DNA from: Acidobacteriota bacterium
Lineage (GTDB): Bacteria; Acidobacteriota; Terriglobia; Bryobacterales; UBA6623
DNA: 64,000 bases
Direction of reading: 5' to 3'
NCBI GenBank assembly: GCA_016125275.1
Contig: WGMB01000018.1
Coordinates: forward strand, 62,001-126,000
Part shown: positions 21,001 to 28,296 of the stretch, piece by piece
Layout: each line of letters starts with the position of its first letter
Position numbering within the stretch: position 1 is the first letter of the stretch
Notes under the pieces: generated by a model
What the model was told of the DNA's origin: nothing
Database searches by the model: none
What the model saw: only the letters and a program-made list of their open reading frames with translations
Made by a program: the position numbers and the translations under genes

Positions 21001-23382
21001 GCCCTCAGCTTCGGGATCGACACCGCGCCGGCGCACGGCGTGCTCAGCGGCCAGGCGCCCACGCTGACCTACACCCCGGACGCCGGCTACAGCGGCCCGG
21101 ACTCCTTTGTCTTCGACGTCGACGACGGCAACGGCGGAACGGCTCAAGCGACCGTGACGATCGGCGTCGGCGGGGCTCCCAACCAGAAGCCCACGGCGGA
21201 CGGGCAGTCTCTGACGACTCCGTTCGAGACAGCTCTGGCGATCACACTCACCGGGTCGGACCCGGACCAGGATGCGCTGAGCTTCGGCGTCGATTCGGCC
21301 ACGGCGCATGGCGTGCTCAGCGGTCAGGCGCCGACGCTGACCTATACCCCGGACGCCGGCTACAGCGGCCCGGACTCCTTCGTCTTTCATGTGGATGACG
21401 GCAAGGGCGGCTCGGCGCAAGCCACGGTCTCGATCACCGTCGGTCCGGCGCCGAACCGGAAACCGACGGCCAACCCTCAGACCTTGACGACCGCTTACCA
21501 GACGGCGCTGCCGATCACGCTGAGCGGTACGGACCCGGACGGAGATCCGTTGACCTACGCCGTCGACACGCCGCCTTCGCACGGCTCCTTGAGCGGCGCG
21601 GCGCCGAGCCTGACCTATACCCCGGCCGCCGGCTACTCCGGTTCGGACTCCTTCGTCTTCCACGTGGATGACGGTCAGGGCGGCACGGCGCAAGCGACCG
21701 TCTCCATCAGCGTCTCCAGCGCCCAGAATGCCAAGCCGACGGCGAATCCGCAGAGCCTGACGGCCTATTCTGGACGCTCCTTGGGGATCGTGCTCACGGG
21801 GTCGGATCCGGATTCGGATCCCCTGACGTTCTCGATCGCTACGGCCCCCGCGCACGGCGCGCTCTCCGGCGTAGCTCCCAACGTGACCTACACGCCGACG
21901 GGAACCTACTTGGGCCCGGACGCCTTCATCTTCTCCGTGAGCGACGGCCGGGGCGGCACGAGCCAAGCCACTGTTTCGCTGACGGTGGCGACGGCGCCGC
22001 CAAATAAGAATCCCGTCATCGACCTGACGGGTTGGATCACCGATGTCGACGTACCCGTGGCCATCACGCTCCGGGCAACCGACGCGGACGGAGACGCGAT
22101 CACGTTCTCAATCATTCGGCAGCCCTACAACGGCAAGCTGACGGGTAGCGGGGAGAACGTGGTCTATACTCCGAACCCGGGCTACGCCGGCGGCGACAGC
22201 TTCGTCGTGCAGGCCATGGACACCTGGGGCGGATACGTGCGGGACAACATCGCCGTCTCGGTGCGGCGGCCGACCAACGATCGCCAGGTGGTGATCTCAA
22301 CCGCGCAAGAGCTTCTCAACGCCCTGCGCTTCGGAGCGCCCGGCGAGGAGTACCTGCTGGCGCCGGGGACCTACAGCCGGGACGGAGTCTTCACGACCGG
22401 AGACTACGGCCTGCTCGGTTTGCCGGACCACCCCATCGTCTTCCGGGCGCAGGATCCAACTCGTCCGCCGACGATCACAGGGAACCTGTTGCTGCAGAGC
22501 CCCCAGCACGTGAAGTTCCAGGATGTGCGATTCACCAACCCGCCCGCGGGCCACAACGTGAACATCTACCCGAACTTCGGGTTCCTGCCACACGACGTGG
22601 AGTTCGAAAACGTGTTCTTCCAGAGCGCCGCGGCGTTGACCAGTGAGGCCAATATCAAGGTCGCCAAGATGGATAATCTCGTGGTCCGCAACTGTACCTT
22701 CAAGGGCTGGGGCGACGAGGCCATCGACACGGTCGCCGTGTGGGGAGGCCTCATCGAGAACAATCAGTTCATCGGTTTGTCGAACTACCGCCAGCGGACG
22801 TCGCTGCAACTCAAGGGCGATTCGCGCGATATCATCGTGCGCAACAACTACTTCCAGGACGGCGGCGACCGTGTGATCCAGATCGGCGGTAGCACCGACG
22901 CCGGCCGGTTCCGCGGCCCGGCCGAGTTCGAGGCCACCAACATCGAGGTCTACGGAAACCGCATGGTCGGCGGCTTGGCCTGCTTCTCGCTCTCGACGCA
23001 GACCGGGTCGCGCTTCCACCACAACACCTGCTATCTGCCGACCCTGTTCGTCGGTCGCCTCCTGCAGGAGAACAAGAACATGCTGCCGAACCAGAAGGGT
23101 ACGATCGACCACAACCTCTTCGTCTACCCGAACTCGCTCAACCTGGAGTTCCTCAACGTCGGCGACGGCGTGGACTACCAGTCCTTCGTGTTCGAGTCCA
23201 ACGCCTTCTACCAGGTGGACGGCGACAACCCGTACTTCCCGCACCTGCCGGTGGTTGATCCGGACATCGTGGATCAGATCAACCCTGAGCTCATCCAGCC
23301 CGGGACCGCCAAGATGCGCATCGGGTCCATCAATCCGGTCTTCCAAGGGATCGGCGCGGATGCGGTGAATCCGGTGAACTGA
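15040..23382 (+). CDS. Giant secreted mosaic protein: metalloprotease + cadherin/Ig-like repeats + triplicated unknown module + beta-helix
   Basis: 2,780 residues from TTG 15040. That start has an AGGAG about 8 nt upstream and keeps the whole signal peptide (LRYLIVMALAVASGAAQ). A reprolysin/metzincin-like zinc site FSHEAGHNMGSAHD (HExxHxxGxxHD, H342-D353) marks an N-terminal metalloprotease domain (about 200-440). Twelve cadherin/Ig-like repeats of the type DPDQDPLTYAVVTPPAHGSL ... GYSGPDSFVF...DDG follow. They are interrupted by three copies of a ~280-residue module (about 546-825, 921-1201, 1387-1666), each with VVCTPEY, LVVEEGVY and AVLSPAGM(N/T)GGDGGWP. The C-terminus (about 2411-2780) is a right-handed parallel beta-helix (FQDVRFTNP, VVRNCTFKGWGDEAID, IIVRNNYFQDGGDRV), resembling carbohydrate-active helices. 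Likely an adhesive or degradative surface protein. No sorting signal recognised at the end (GADAVNPVN). Confidence 0.9.
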   Translation: MLTSSFSLPLGLRVLALRYLIVMALAVASGAAQEIPDLFRDPTKVDGQARVAMQTAGDELPPEFRLVRSRMVQVDSSILDPESPNRPSEVRFNFFPDSSYDVSASVSNLRDAGQGFEWFGSVADGQPAQAVLSVVDGRVNGSLSTPQAFFQISHVEGDLHIVQELLIDLPPSEDALVPNLPAASSSVTAKAEVNPTVAAGGPTTLDVLVCYTTLTRQTRGGSQAVQDKILLAISEANAGFVNSNVNLSFRLAGMVEVPGDTGSGIAEAPTREYIEDVTYSRPDIQALRDYYGADLVSVWVNGTSGAVVGIGWVYQGGLDFADAAYGVVSYPFAVGPGFTFSHEAGHNMGSAHDRENAGVAGFYPYSYGYRKYDADPKFKTIMAYSNGCSGCVSLNQWSNPNINVTLNNATAPGGVASGDPAAADNAQSLNNLAASLAAFRPTTNPPANNPPEPQGQNLVVPHNTPVPVTLFAYDADGDPISFDVTTQPAHGAVTGTGPNRTYLPAQDYSGPDSFVFEARDNRGGFAKATVNLTVQAATGGPGGPTPPKAETVVLSDLTDTWRTVSLTRTYVSPIVVCTPEYTSATPPEVPRVRNLGSSSFQVQLARFDGLTDPLAPRRTFCLVVEEGVYNLTEHGVKMEAVQYVSTTTDRRRSWVGTARTYANAYTNPIVLGQVISANDAKPSVFWAHGSTSSYPPSSDSLFTGKHVGEDPVTTRANETVGYIVFEQGVSALGSVSIETGRGTGVSGYQFGTQSYPISIATSPQGAVLSPAGMNGGDGGWPVLMGPDAVQPNLLQTVFDEDQAADTERGHAAEQVAYAAWIVTPTQSNQQPTANAQSVTAAYQTAKAITLSGTDPDQDPLTYAVVTPPAHGSLSGTAPNVTYTPAAGYSGPDSLVFSVDDGRGGYSQATVSITVGEPVVSSGPAAEGLTLAGVTDAWQWVTLGGSYVSPVVVCTPEYGAGVTPRVARIRNLNATGFELQVVRLDGLSGSTPATQTYCLVVEEGVYTKAQHGMKLEAKRYSSTVTDRLGSWAGEKVSYSNAYTSPVVVGQVMTANDGAWSSFWARGLYSSFPPNGSNLWLGKMVGEDPNGSRAGETLGYIVFEAGGGTLFGSLQIEAGLATGIGGFGNAPPYGIGLSSAPTGAVLSPAGMNGGDGGWPMLFGPNAVQQQLRTAFDEDQLKDSERAHSEEKVGYVAWTSTGPGANQPPTANPQSVQAAYQTATPITLTGSDPDQDPLTFTIVSSPAHGSLTGAAPNVTYTPTAGYSGPDGFAFTVDDGQGGSSQATVSITVGAGPNQQPTANPQSVNVAYQTPKALTLSGTDPDQDPLTYAIVTSPAHGSLSGAAPNVTYTPAAGYSGPDGLAFSVSDGRGGSSQATVSITVGAPVTVNAPTAEGLIIAGATSVWQTVTLENAYASPVVVCTPEYASGAAPRVARIRNLDGAGFELQVARLDGKADPTPATRTYCLAVEEGVYNKAQHGMKLEAKRYSSTVTDRLGSWVGEKVSYSNSYTSPVVVGQVMTANDAAWSSFWARGLYSTFPPNGSNLWLGKMVGEDPNGSRVGETLGYIVFEAGVGAFGSLNIEAGVASGIGGFGSAPPYNITLASAPTGAVLSPAGMTGGDGGWPMLFGPDAVQQKLRTAFDEDQLKDSERAHAGELVGYVAWTSNTAGANQPPTANPQTVATNRDATVEIVLTASDPDLDPLTFTIDTPPLHGLVNQASSSEAILTAESVLAGNQPRLVYTPEPGYVGVDNFVFRVEDGKGGMAQAKVDIDVEEPPNSLPTAGPQTLTTSYETALLITLGGNDPDSDPLTFGIDTPPAHGVLSGSAPTVTYTPNAGYSGPDSFVFHVDDGNGGTAQGTVSITVGAAPNQDPTADGQSLTTPFETALAITLTGSDPDQDALSFGIDTATAHGVLSGQAPTLTYTPDAGYSGPDSFVFHVDDGNRGVAQGTVSITVGPAPNRKPTADGQSLTTPFETALAITLTGSDPDQDALSFGIDTAPAHGVLSGQAPTLTYTPDAGYSGPDSFVFDVDDGNGGTAQATVTIGVGGAPNQKPTADGQSLTTPFETALAITLTGSDPDQDALSFGVDSATAHGVLSGQAPTLTYTPDAGYSGPDSFVFHVDDGKGGSAQATVSITVGPAPNRKPTANPQTLTTAYQTALPITLSGTDPDGDPLTYAVDTPPSHGSLSGAAPSLTYTPAAGYSGSDSFVFHVDDGQGGTAQATVSISVSSAQNAKPTANPQSLTAYSGRSLGIVLTGSDPDSDPLTFSIATAPAHGALSGVAPNVTYTPTGTYLGPDAFIFSVSDGRGGTSQATVSLTVATAPPNKNPVIDLTGWITDVDVPVAITLRATDADGDAITFSIIRQPYNGKLTGSGENVVYTPNPGYAGGDSFVVQAMDTWGGYVRDNIAVSVRRPTNDRQVVISTAQELLNALRFGAPGEEYLLAPGTYSRDGVFTTGDYGLLGLPDHPIVFRAQDPTRPPTITGNLLLQSPQHVKFQDVRFTNPPAGHNVNIYPNFGFLPHDVEFENVFFQSAAALTSEANIKVAKMDNLVVRNCTFKGWGDEAIDTVAVWGGLIENNQFIGLSNYRQRTSLQLKGDSRDIIVRNNYFQDGGDRVIQIGGSTDAGRFRGPAEFEATNIEVYGNRMVGGLACFSLSTQTGSRFHHNTCYLPTLFVGRLLQENKNMLPNQKGTIDHNLFVYPNSLNLEFLNVGDGVDYQSFVFESNAFYQVDGDNPYFPHLPVVDPDIVDQINPELIQPGTAKMRIGSINPVFQGIGADAVNPVN
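16675..17515 (+). repeat. Module A, copy 1 of 3 (within the giant protein)
   Basis: Codes for residues about 546-825. It shares with copies 2 and 3 the sequence marks WxxVxL..xYxSP(V/I)VVCTPEY, TxCLVVEEGVY, GKxVGEDP, GYIVFE and AVLSPAGMNGGDGGWP. This is the most diverged copy. The first ~60 residues recall H-type-lectin-like beta-sandwiches (SPxVVC, VRNLxxxxFxxQxxRxDG), but I cannot name a family. Two cysteines per copy may form a disulfide. Confidence 0.75.
17800..18640 (+). repeat. Module A, copy 2 of 3
   Basis: Codes for residues about 921-1201. It is very similar to copy 3 at protein and DNA level (for example KAQHGMKLEAKRYSSTVTDR and SNLWLGKMVGEDPNGSR are identical in both), which points to a recent internal duplication together with the adjoining Ig-like repeat. 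Confidence 0.8.
19198..20035 (+). repeat. Module A, copy 3 of 3
   Basis: Codes for residues about 1387-1666. Near-identical to copy 2 over long blocks. Copies 2 and 3 are separated by two 91-residue Ig-like repeats, so the duplication unit may have included flanking repeat sequence. Confidence 0.8.
20368..22278 (+). repeat. Seven tandem 273-bp units coding 91-residue cadherin/Ig-like repeats
   Basis: Equivalent codons recur at 20368, 20641, 20914, 21187, 21460, 21733 and 22006, an exact 273-bp (91-codon) period with no indels. Units beginning at 20641, 20914 and 21187 are nearly identical at the DNA level; the outer units are more diverged. Two further copies at 18652 and 18925 keep the same period. 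Each unit carries DPD(Q/S/G)D(P/A)L and GYSG.D.FVF..DDG, as in VCBS/cadherin-like adhesin repeats that commonly bind Ca2+. Confidence 0.9.
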
Positions 23383-23427
23383 GGCGGCATACAACCGGCC
23401 CGGCCGGAGGGGAGCGGAGGCTTCCGC

Positions 23428-23433
23428 TATCAT
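23428..23433 (+). promoter_or_regulatory. -10-like box (TATCAT) for the sulfatase gene
   Basis: TATCAT ends 8 nt before ATG 23442, in an otherwise G/C-only spacer. No -35 is seen. The spacing implies a leaderless transcript if used. Confidence 0.35.
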
Positions 23434-23441
23434 GGCGAACG

Positions 23442-24944
23442 ATGCGCTGTGCTCCCCTTCGGCCCCCCGTCCGGGCCTGCCTCGTGGCGCTGGCGGCCGT
23501 CGCTTCGCTCGCCGCCAAGCCGAACATCGTCCTGATCGTGGCTGACGATCTCGGCTACGCCGAGCTGGGATGCCAGGGCGCGAAGGATCTGCCCACGCCC
23601 CGCATCGATTCGATTGCAGCCGGCGGCGTACGATTCACCAACGGCTACGTCACGGCGCCGGTCTGCTGTCCCTCCCGCGCCGGGTTCTTGACCGGCCGCA
23701 TGCAGACGCGCTTCGGCCACGAGCGCAACGCGATCGGCGTGCAGAACCTCGACGCCGAGATCGGCCTTCCCCTTGACCAAGCGACGCTGGCGGATTTGCT
23801 CAAGCCGGCTGGCTACAAGACGGCGCTGGTCGGCAAGTGGCACCTGGGCGCCCATCCCACGCGACGCCCGCACCGGCGAGGTTTCGACGAGTTCTTCGGC
23901 TTCCTCAACGAAGGGCACTACTACGTCCCGCAGCCGTACGAAGGCGTCTGGACCTGGCTCCGCATTGCCAAGAATCCCTACGGCGCCTGGAACCGTCTGC
24001 AAGTCGGGCCGTTCGTCTTCTCCGACCACATGGGCTCCGACGAGCCGACCTACGATCTCGAAAATCCCCTGCGGCGCGGCGACGACCCCGTCAGCGAACC
24101 GGAATATCTGACCGACGCATTGGCGCGAGAGGCGGTTGACTTCATCGACCGCAACAAGCGCGACCCTTTCTTCCTATATCTGGCCTTCAATGCGCCGCAC
24201 AGCCCGATGCAAGCTGCCGACGCCTACATGGAGAGGTTTCGCGACATCGAGGACATCCACCGGCGCATCTTCGTCAGCATGGTGGCGAACCTCGATGACG
24301 CCGTCGGGCGAGTGCTCGACAAGCTGGAGGCCGAAGGGCTCACCGAAGACACCCTCATCTTCTTCCTCTCCGACAACGGCGGACCCACCAAGGAGCTCAC
24401 CTCCAGCAACGCTCCCCTGCGCGAGGGCAAGGGACAGGTCTACGAGGGCGGCCTGCGCGTCCCCTTCCTGGCGCAATGGAAAGGCCGCTGGCCCGAGGGG
24501 AAGATCGACGCGCGCCCGGCCAGCTCTCTCGACATCGTGCCCACGGCCCTGGCCGCCGCCGGGGCGCCGTTGCCTGACGGGCTCGACGGCGTGGACCTGA
24601 CGCCCTGGCTCACCGGCGAGCGCAACGAGAACCCCCACGACGTCCTGTTCTGGCGCTACATCCAGCGGATCGCTCTGCGCCGGGGCGACTGGAAGGTGGT
24701 TGCCCGGTACGACGCCGAGCGCGGTCCGCATGAGCTGGAGCTCTACAATCTGGCGGCGGACCTGGGAGAGACGACCGATCTGGCCGCCCGTGAACCGGAG
24801 CGGCTCGAGACTCTGCGGCGGCTTCTCGGGGAGTACGACGCCCAGATGGTCGACTCTCTATGGGGAGCGGACCCGAGGAGCCGGTCCACGCGGACGAACG
24901 TCCCGCTGGAGGCTTTGCGCGAGGCGGAGCCCGCGCGACGATGA
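23442..24944 (+). CDS. Secreted sulfatase (formylglycine type)
   Basis: 500 residues with a Sec signal peptide (RACLVALAAVASLAAKP). The sulfatase N-terminal metal site NIVLIVADDLGYAELG is followed by the signature VCCPSRAGFLTGR. C75 (C-x-P-S-R) is the residue expected to be oxidised to formylglycine. KWHLGAHPTRRPHRRGFDEF and LIFFLSDNGGPTKEL complete the family blocks. It hydrolyses a sulfate ester, probably on a polysaccharide, in the periplasm or outside the cell. No formylglycine-generating or anSME maturation gene is in the window. The next gene overlaps the stop by 4 nt (ATGA, 24941-24944), suggesting translational coupling. Confidence 0.92.
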   Translation: MRCAPLRPPVRACLVALAAVASLAAKPNIVLIVADDLGYAELGCQGAKDLPTPRIDSIAAGGVRFTNGYVTAPVCCPSRAGFLTGRMQTRFGHERNAIGVQNLDAEIGLPLDQATLADLLKPAGYKTALVGKWHLGAHPTRRPHRRGFDEFFGFLNEGHYYVPQPYEGVWTWLRIAKNPYGAWNRLQVGPFVFSDHMGSDEPTYDLENPLRRGDDPVSEPEYLTDALAREAVDFIDRNKRDPFFLYLAFNAPHSPMQAADAYMERFRDIEDIHRRIFVSMVANLDDAVGRVLDKLEAEGLTEDTLIFFLSDNGGPTKELTSSNAPLREGKGQVYEGGLRVPFLAQWKGRWPEGKIDARPASSLDIVPTALAAAGAPLPDGLDGVDLTPWLTGERNENPHDVLFWRYIQRIALRRGDWKVVARYDAERGPHELELYNLAADLGETTDLAAREPERLETLRRLLGEYDAQMVDSLWGADPRSRSTRTNVPLEALREAEPARR

Positions 24945-27073
24945 CGCCCTCTGCGGCGGAGCCCGCCTTCGAAGCTCGCTGGAGCCCACGCGCCACTGCG
25001 GTCATTCTTTCAGTCTGGGTGGCGGTCTGCCTGGCCTTGACGGCCGAGCCGCTGGCCGAGCACATCGCCTATTTCGGGGAGCGCTTGGGCAGCGTCTTCG
25101 CTTGGGCGATCGGGGCCACGCTGCTGGGCCTCTGCGGTTGGGCCGCTCTTTATCTCCGCCTGCGCGAGAGGGGCCTCTGGCGCTATGAGCCGCGACTGCT
25201 GGCCGGGTTGGCCGTCGCGATGGTCGCGTGGGCTTCGCCCTGGGCGCTGGTCGTTACGGCGCTGCTGTTCGGCCTCTGCTACGGCGCCGGTTCGGCGGCC
25301 CTGGACCGACTGGGGCTCACGCCGCCGCGCCCAACGGCCCGGCTGGGCTTGGCCGCAGCGGCCGGCCTCGGCTTCCTGGTCCTGCTCCTGATTCCCATCG
25401 GGATGGCTGGGCTGTACTCGGCGGGATTGTTCTGGGTTCTGACCCTCGCAGGCTGCGGCCTCTGGCGGCGTCGCGTCGCGGAGATCCCGGCGCTGTTGCG
25501 ATCTCTCGAGGAGGGCTGGACCGACACGGTCGCCGCGCAGTCCCGGTTGGTGGGCGTCGCGATGGCCTTTCTGCCGGCCTTCGTCGCGTCCTTCGCGCTC
25601 GCCGCCGTCGCCCCCGCCATCTCGTACGACCCTGTGTCGCACCACATGCCCGCGGCCCGCCACTATCTCGAGGGCGGACGCCTGGAGCCGTTGCCCGTGC
25701 CCGCCGCCAACTTCTCCGAAAAGTGGCTCTTTACACTGGGGCACTCGGTCGGCTACTCCTACTACCCGCAATCGTTTGAAGAGCTGCTGACCTTCGTGTG
25801 GGGACTGGGCGGACAGCCTGCCGCGCAGTTGGTGGCGCCGCTGGCCTGCGCGCTCAGCCTGCTGTTGCTGATCGCAGTGGCGCGGTTGGCCGGTGTGTCG
25901 CGCGAAGCGTGCATCGTCGGAGCGGCCGCGGCCTTCACCTTGCCGTTCGCCCACTGGACCGGGGCCATCGCGAAGAATGACTACCCTCTGGCGCTCTTCC
26001 AACTCGCCGCTCTGTATGCCGCGCTGACCGCCAAGCAAGCCGGGCGCCGCGAGTGGCTTGTGGCGGGAGCGTTCTTCATGGGGCTGAGCGTAGGGGTCAA
26101 GCACACCGCGGTCTTCGTGAGCTTCCCGGTCGGGCTCCTGCTGTTGTGGGAGCTGCGACGCAGAGCGCAGCCCCTCCGGCTGGCGGCGGCGATGGCGGCG
26201 GTGTTTCTCGCGGCGGGCTTCTTCTGGCACGTGCGCGCCTACGTTCTCACCGGCAACCCTTTCTATCCGGCGGGGGCCGCCCGGAGCGTCTCGACGACTC
26301 CGGCCATTGACGGCACCACGCCGTCCCGCTGGACGACGCACCTGCTCTATCCCTGGTACCTGCATTTTGACGGCGTCAAGGTGATGGAGTCGCCTTCGGG
26401 GAGCCCGGCCGGCTTCTACTTTCTGTTCTTTGCGCCGCTGTGGGCGCTCTATCGGCGGCGACAGGCGAGCGCGAACGAGGCCGCGGTCCTCTTCGTGCTG
26501 CTCGTTTTCTACTTATATTGGGCCTACATCTGGGGCGTTCTGCGCTACGGCTTGGCCCCCGCGCTGCTGTTCGCCGTGTTGACGGCAGATCGCCTTGCCG
26601 CCTGGGCCGGCCAGGGGCGGGGAAGCTCGCGCGCTGCTCGCCTGACCCTGGGCTACTGCTTCGCCTTCGCGCTGCTGCCGACTCTCATGCTGGAGGTCAA
26701 CGCGCCGCAACTGGCTTGGTACGCCAAACGGCTCGATCGCGAGGGCTATCTTCGGGCGGCCATGGCGGACTATCCCGCCATCGCATTCCTCAACGGCCGT
26801 ATGGGACCCGAGGATCGCGCCTTGTCACTCAACAACTGTTCGTCAGCCTATGCCGTCGACCCGGCGCGCTTCCGCTGCGTTCGCTACGAGGGCGTCTTCG
26901 AGCCCGACCTCGAAGAAAAGTTCGTCGAAATCGTCGGGCAGAGCGACCCGAGCTACCTGGTCCTACCGGTCAACCCCATGGGAGGGCGCGTGCGCCGGCT
27001 CCTGACGGGCCGATTCGGGCCTCCGATCTTCGAGGACGGCCATTTCATGGTGTTGGAGCGGGAGGAAAGGTAA
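24941..27073 (+). CDS. Polytopic glycosyltransferase-family-39/83-like membrane protein
   Basis: 710 residues from ATG 24941, which forms an ATGA overlap with the sulfatase stop; a longer in-frame ORF from 24860 runs inside the sulfatase and is unlikely. About 12 membrane segments. The first large periplasmic loop has YDPVSHHMPAARHYLEGGRL and a following W/Y-rich stretch, as in GT-C glycosyltransferases that use polyprenyl-linked sugars (an acidic residue early in loop 1). KNDYPLALFQLAALYAAL and VGVKHTAVF fit the later helices. Donor and acceptor are unknown. The soluble C-terminal part (about 600-710) is short. Assignment to the GT-C fold is moderately secure; the precise family is not. Confidence 0.7.
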   Translation: MTPSAAEPAFEARWSPRATAVILSVWVAVCLALTAEPLAEHIAYFGERLGSVFAWAIGATLLGLCGWAALYLRLRERGLWRYEPRLLAGLAVAMVAWASPWALVVTALLFGLCYGAGSAALDRLGLTPPRPTARLGLAAAAGLGFLVLLLIPIGMAGLYSAGLFWVLTLAGCGLWRRRVAEIPALLRSLEEGWTDTVAAQSRLVGVAMAFLPAFVASFALAAVAPAISYDPVSHHMPAARHYLEGGRLEPLPVPAANFSEKWLFTLGHSVGYSYYPQSFEELLTFVWGLGGQPAAQLVAPLACALSLLLLIAVARLAGVSREACIVGAAAAFTLPFAHWTGAIAKNDYPLALFQLAALYAALTAKQAGRREWLVAGAFFMGLSVGVKHTAVFVSFPVGLLLLWELRRRAQPLRLAAAMAAVFLAAGFFWHVRAYVLTGNPFYPAGAARSVSTTPAIDGTTPSRWTTHLLYPWYLHFDGVKVMESPSGSPAGFYFLFFAPLWALYRRRQASANEAAVLFVLLVFYLYWAYIWGVLRYGLAPALLFAVLTADRLAAWAGQGRGSSRAARLTLGYCFAFALLPTLMLEVNAPQLAWYAKRLDREGYLRAAMADYPAIAFLNGRMGPEDRALSLNNCSSAYAVDPARFRCVRYEGVFEPDLEEKFVEIVGQSDPSYLVLPVNPMGGRVRRLLTGRFGPPIFEDGHFMVLEREER

Positions 27074-27172
27074 GCGCTTGGCGAGGTCGTCCACCTAAGG
27101 GGTGGCTCAGTGGAAACGCCTAATTTCCAGGAGATAAACCCTGAGTTCCGGGTGGGACCATTGTCGGCGGCG

Positions 27173-27178
27173 GATAAT
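27173..27178 (+). promoter_or_regulatory. -10-like box (GATAAT) for the 135-residue membrane protein gene
   Basis: GATAAT ends 10 nt before ATG 27189; an overlapping ATAATA is also present. No -35 matching TTGACA at the proper distance. Confidence 0.3.
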
Positions 27179-27188
27179 ACAGAGAGCG

Positions 27189-27596
27189 ATGTCCGACAAA
27201 TCTGCGCATGCCGTCGAGATGCCTCCGATGGGCGCCGCCGCTGCGGAAGCGAAGGTGCGGCCGGAGGCGCAGAAGCTCCCGCCGCTGCCGCTCGCCGCGG
27301 CCGGTTTCGCCGTGTTGGACGTGTTGATCGCAGCGGCCTACATCGGGATGTGGGCGGTGCAGCGCGAGACCGCACTGGCCATCATCCAGGCGATGGCGGG
27401 GCTTTCGATGCTGCTCGGAATTGCGCCGATCGTCATCGGCGGGCTGATCTTGAATCAGAATCGGCGGACAGAATCGGCCATGCCCGGCAGTTCCTGGGCC
27501 AACGTGAGCATCCTTTCCGGGCTGCTGCTCTTGGCCGCCACTGTGCTCCTGCCGCTGATTTCCGCCCTCGCCGTGCTCGTCGGCGGCTCCGCCTAG
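27189..27596 (+). CDS. Small membrane protein, unknown
   Basis: 135 residues. A polar, Ala/Glu-rich N-terminal ~30 residues precedes three hydrophobic segments (LAAAGFAVLDVLIAAAYIGM, ALAIIQAMAGLSMLLGIAPI, ILSGLLLLAATVLLPLISAL). No family recognised. Its stop overlaps by 4 nt that of the convergent EamA-like gene (27593-27596). A -10-like box close to the start and GC-rich codon use similar to its neighbours support it as a real gene. Confidence 0.6.
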   Translation: MSDKSAHAVEMPPMGAAAAEAKVRPEAQKLPPLPLAAAGFAVLDVLIAAAYIGMWAVQRETALAIIQAMAGLSMLLGIAPIVIGGLILNQNRRTESAMPGSSWANVSILSGLLLLAATVLLPLISALAVLVGGSA

Positions 27597-28132
27597 CGCG
27601 AGAGCTTGGCGGCAGCCGTCCCGCCGGCAGGAGCCGCGGGAGCGTGCTTGGCCGCGGCCGGAGCCGGCGGCGGCTTGTACAGCGTCACCATGCATCCGCC
27701 GGCGGCCGCCAGCAGAATCCCCGCCACGAACTGCCATCGAATGGCTCCAAACCCGCCGGCCGGGGGATGCATCAGCATCGCCACCACTGCGTTGACGATC
27801 GGCGCTCCCGCGAACACGATCGACATCACCGCCGCCGGAGTTCCCTTGGCGCCGAAGGCCAGCAGCACACAGAAGGCGCCCACGGCGCCGACCACGCCGG
27901 CCACCAGTGACAGCGACGCGCCCTTCATCGGGAAGTCCCACGAAGCTCCGCTCACCACGAGCATCGCCAGCGGCACCAGCACGGCCGTCAGAAAGTACGC
28001 GATCCCCACGAAGAGAAACGCCTTGTAGCGGCCGTTGACCGGGTCCGCCATGCCGATCTGGCCGCTGTGCAGCAGGATGCCGTAGAGCCCCCAGGAAGCT
28101 ACCGTCATCAGAGCAAATACGAGCCAATGCAT
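27593..28132 (-). CDS. EamA/DMT-superfamily-like membrane protein (single half)
   Basis: 179 residues with about five hydrophobic segments and the EamA-like ends ASWGLYGILLHSG and VMSIVFAGAPIVNAVVAMLM. It corresponds to one EamA repeat (five helices) rather than the usual ten-helix protein, so it may act as a dimer. The C-terminal tail is Ala/Pro/Lys-rich. Likely a small-molecule transporter or permease-like protein of unknown substrate. An AAGGA Shine-Dalgarno sequence lies about 8 nt before the ATG. It is convergent with the 135-residue gene and divergent from the glycosidase-like gene. Confidence 0.75.
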   Translation of the reverse strand: MHWLVFALMTVASWGLYGILLHSGQIGMADPVNGRYKAFLFVGIAYFLTAVLVPLAMLVVSGASWDFPMKGASLSLVAGVVGAVGAFCVLLAFGAKGTPAAVMSIVFAGAPIVNAVVAMLMHPPAGGFGAIRWQFVAGILLAAAGGCMVTLYKPPPAPAAAKHAPAAPAGGTAAAKLSR

Positions 28133-28254
28133 CGTCGAGTCCTTCCTTCACGCGGCCCTTGCCGCGCGAGAGCCCGCAGGATAGCGAGTCCGCCGCTGCT
28201 GCGGCAAGGCGCGGGCGTACGAAATCGCTGCTTCCCTTCAACAGTACGCCGCAG

Positions 28255-28260
28255 TATAAT
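28255..28260 (+). promoter_or_regulatory. Consensus -10 box (TATAAT) for the ILEI-domain gene
   Basis: A perfect TATAAT lies 36 nt upstream of ATG 28297 in a GC-rich spacer. A weak -35-like TTCCCT sits 17 bp further upstream (28232-28237). Confidence 0.5.
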
Positions 28261-28296
28261 CGGCCCAATCTCGGATTTCTCAATCACCACCCCAAG

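Noticed and set aside
15040-23382. Repeat tract as CRISPR or phage tail-fibre region
   Set aside because: Repeats are in-frame 91-codon protein domains, not short palindromic repeats with spacers, and no phage genes are near.
24860-24940. Upstream start for the polytopic glycosyltransferase-like gene
   Set aside because: Would overlap the sulfatase by 85 nt and add a polar, Gly/Arg-rich stretch before the first helix; ATGA coupling at 24941 is better.
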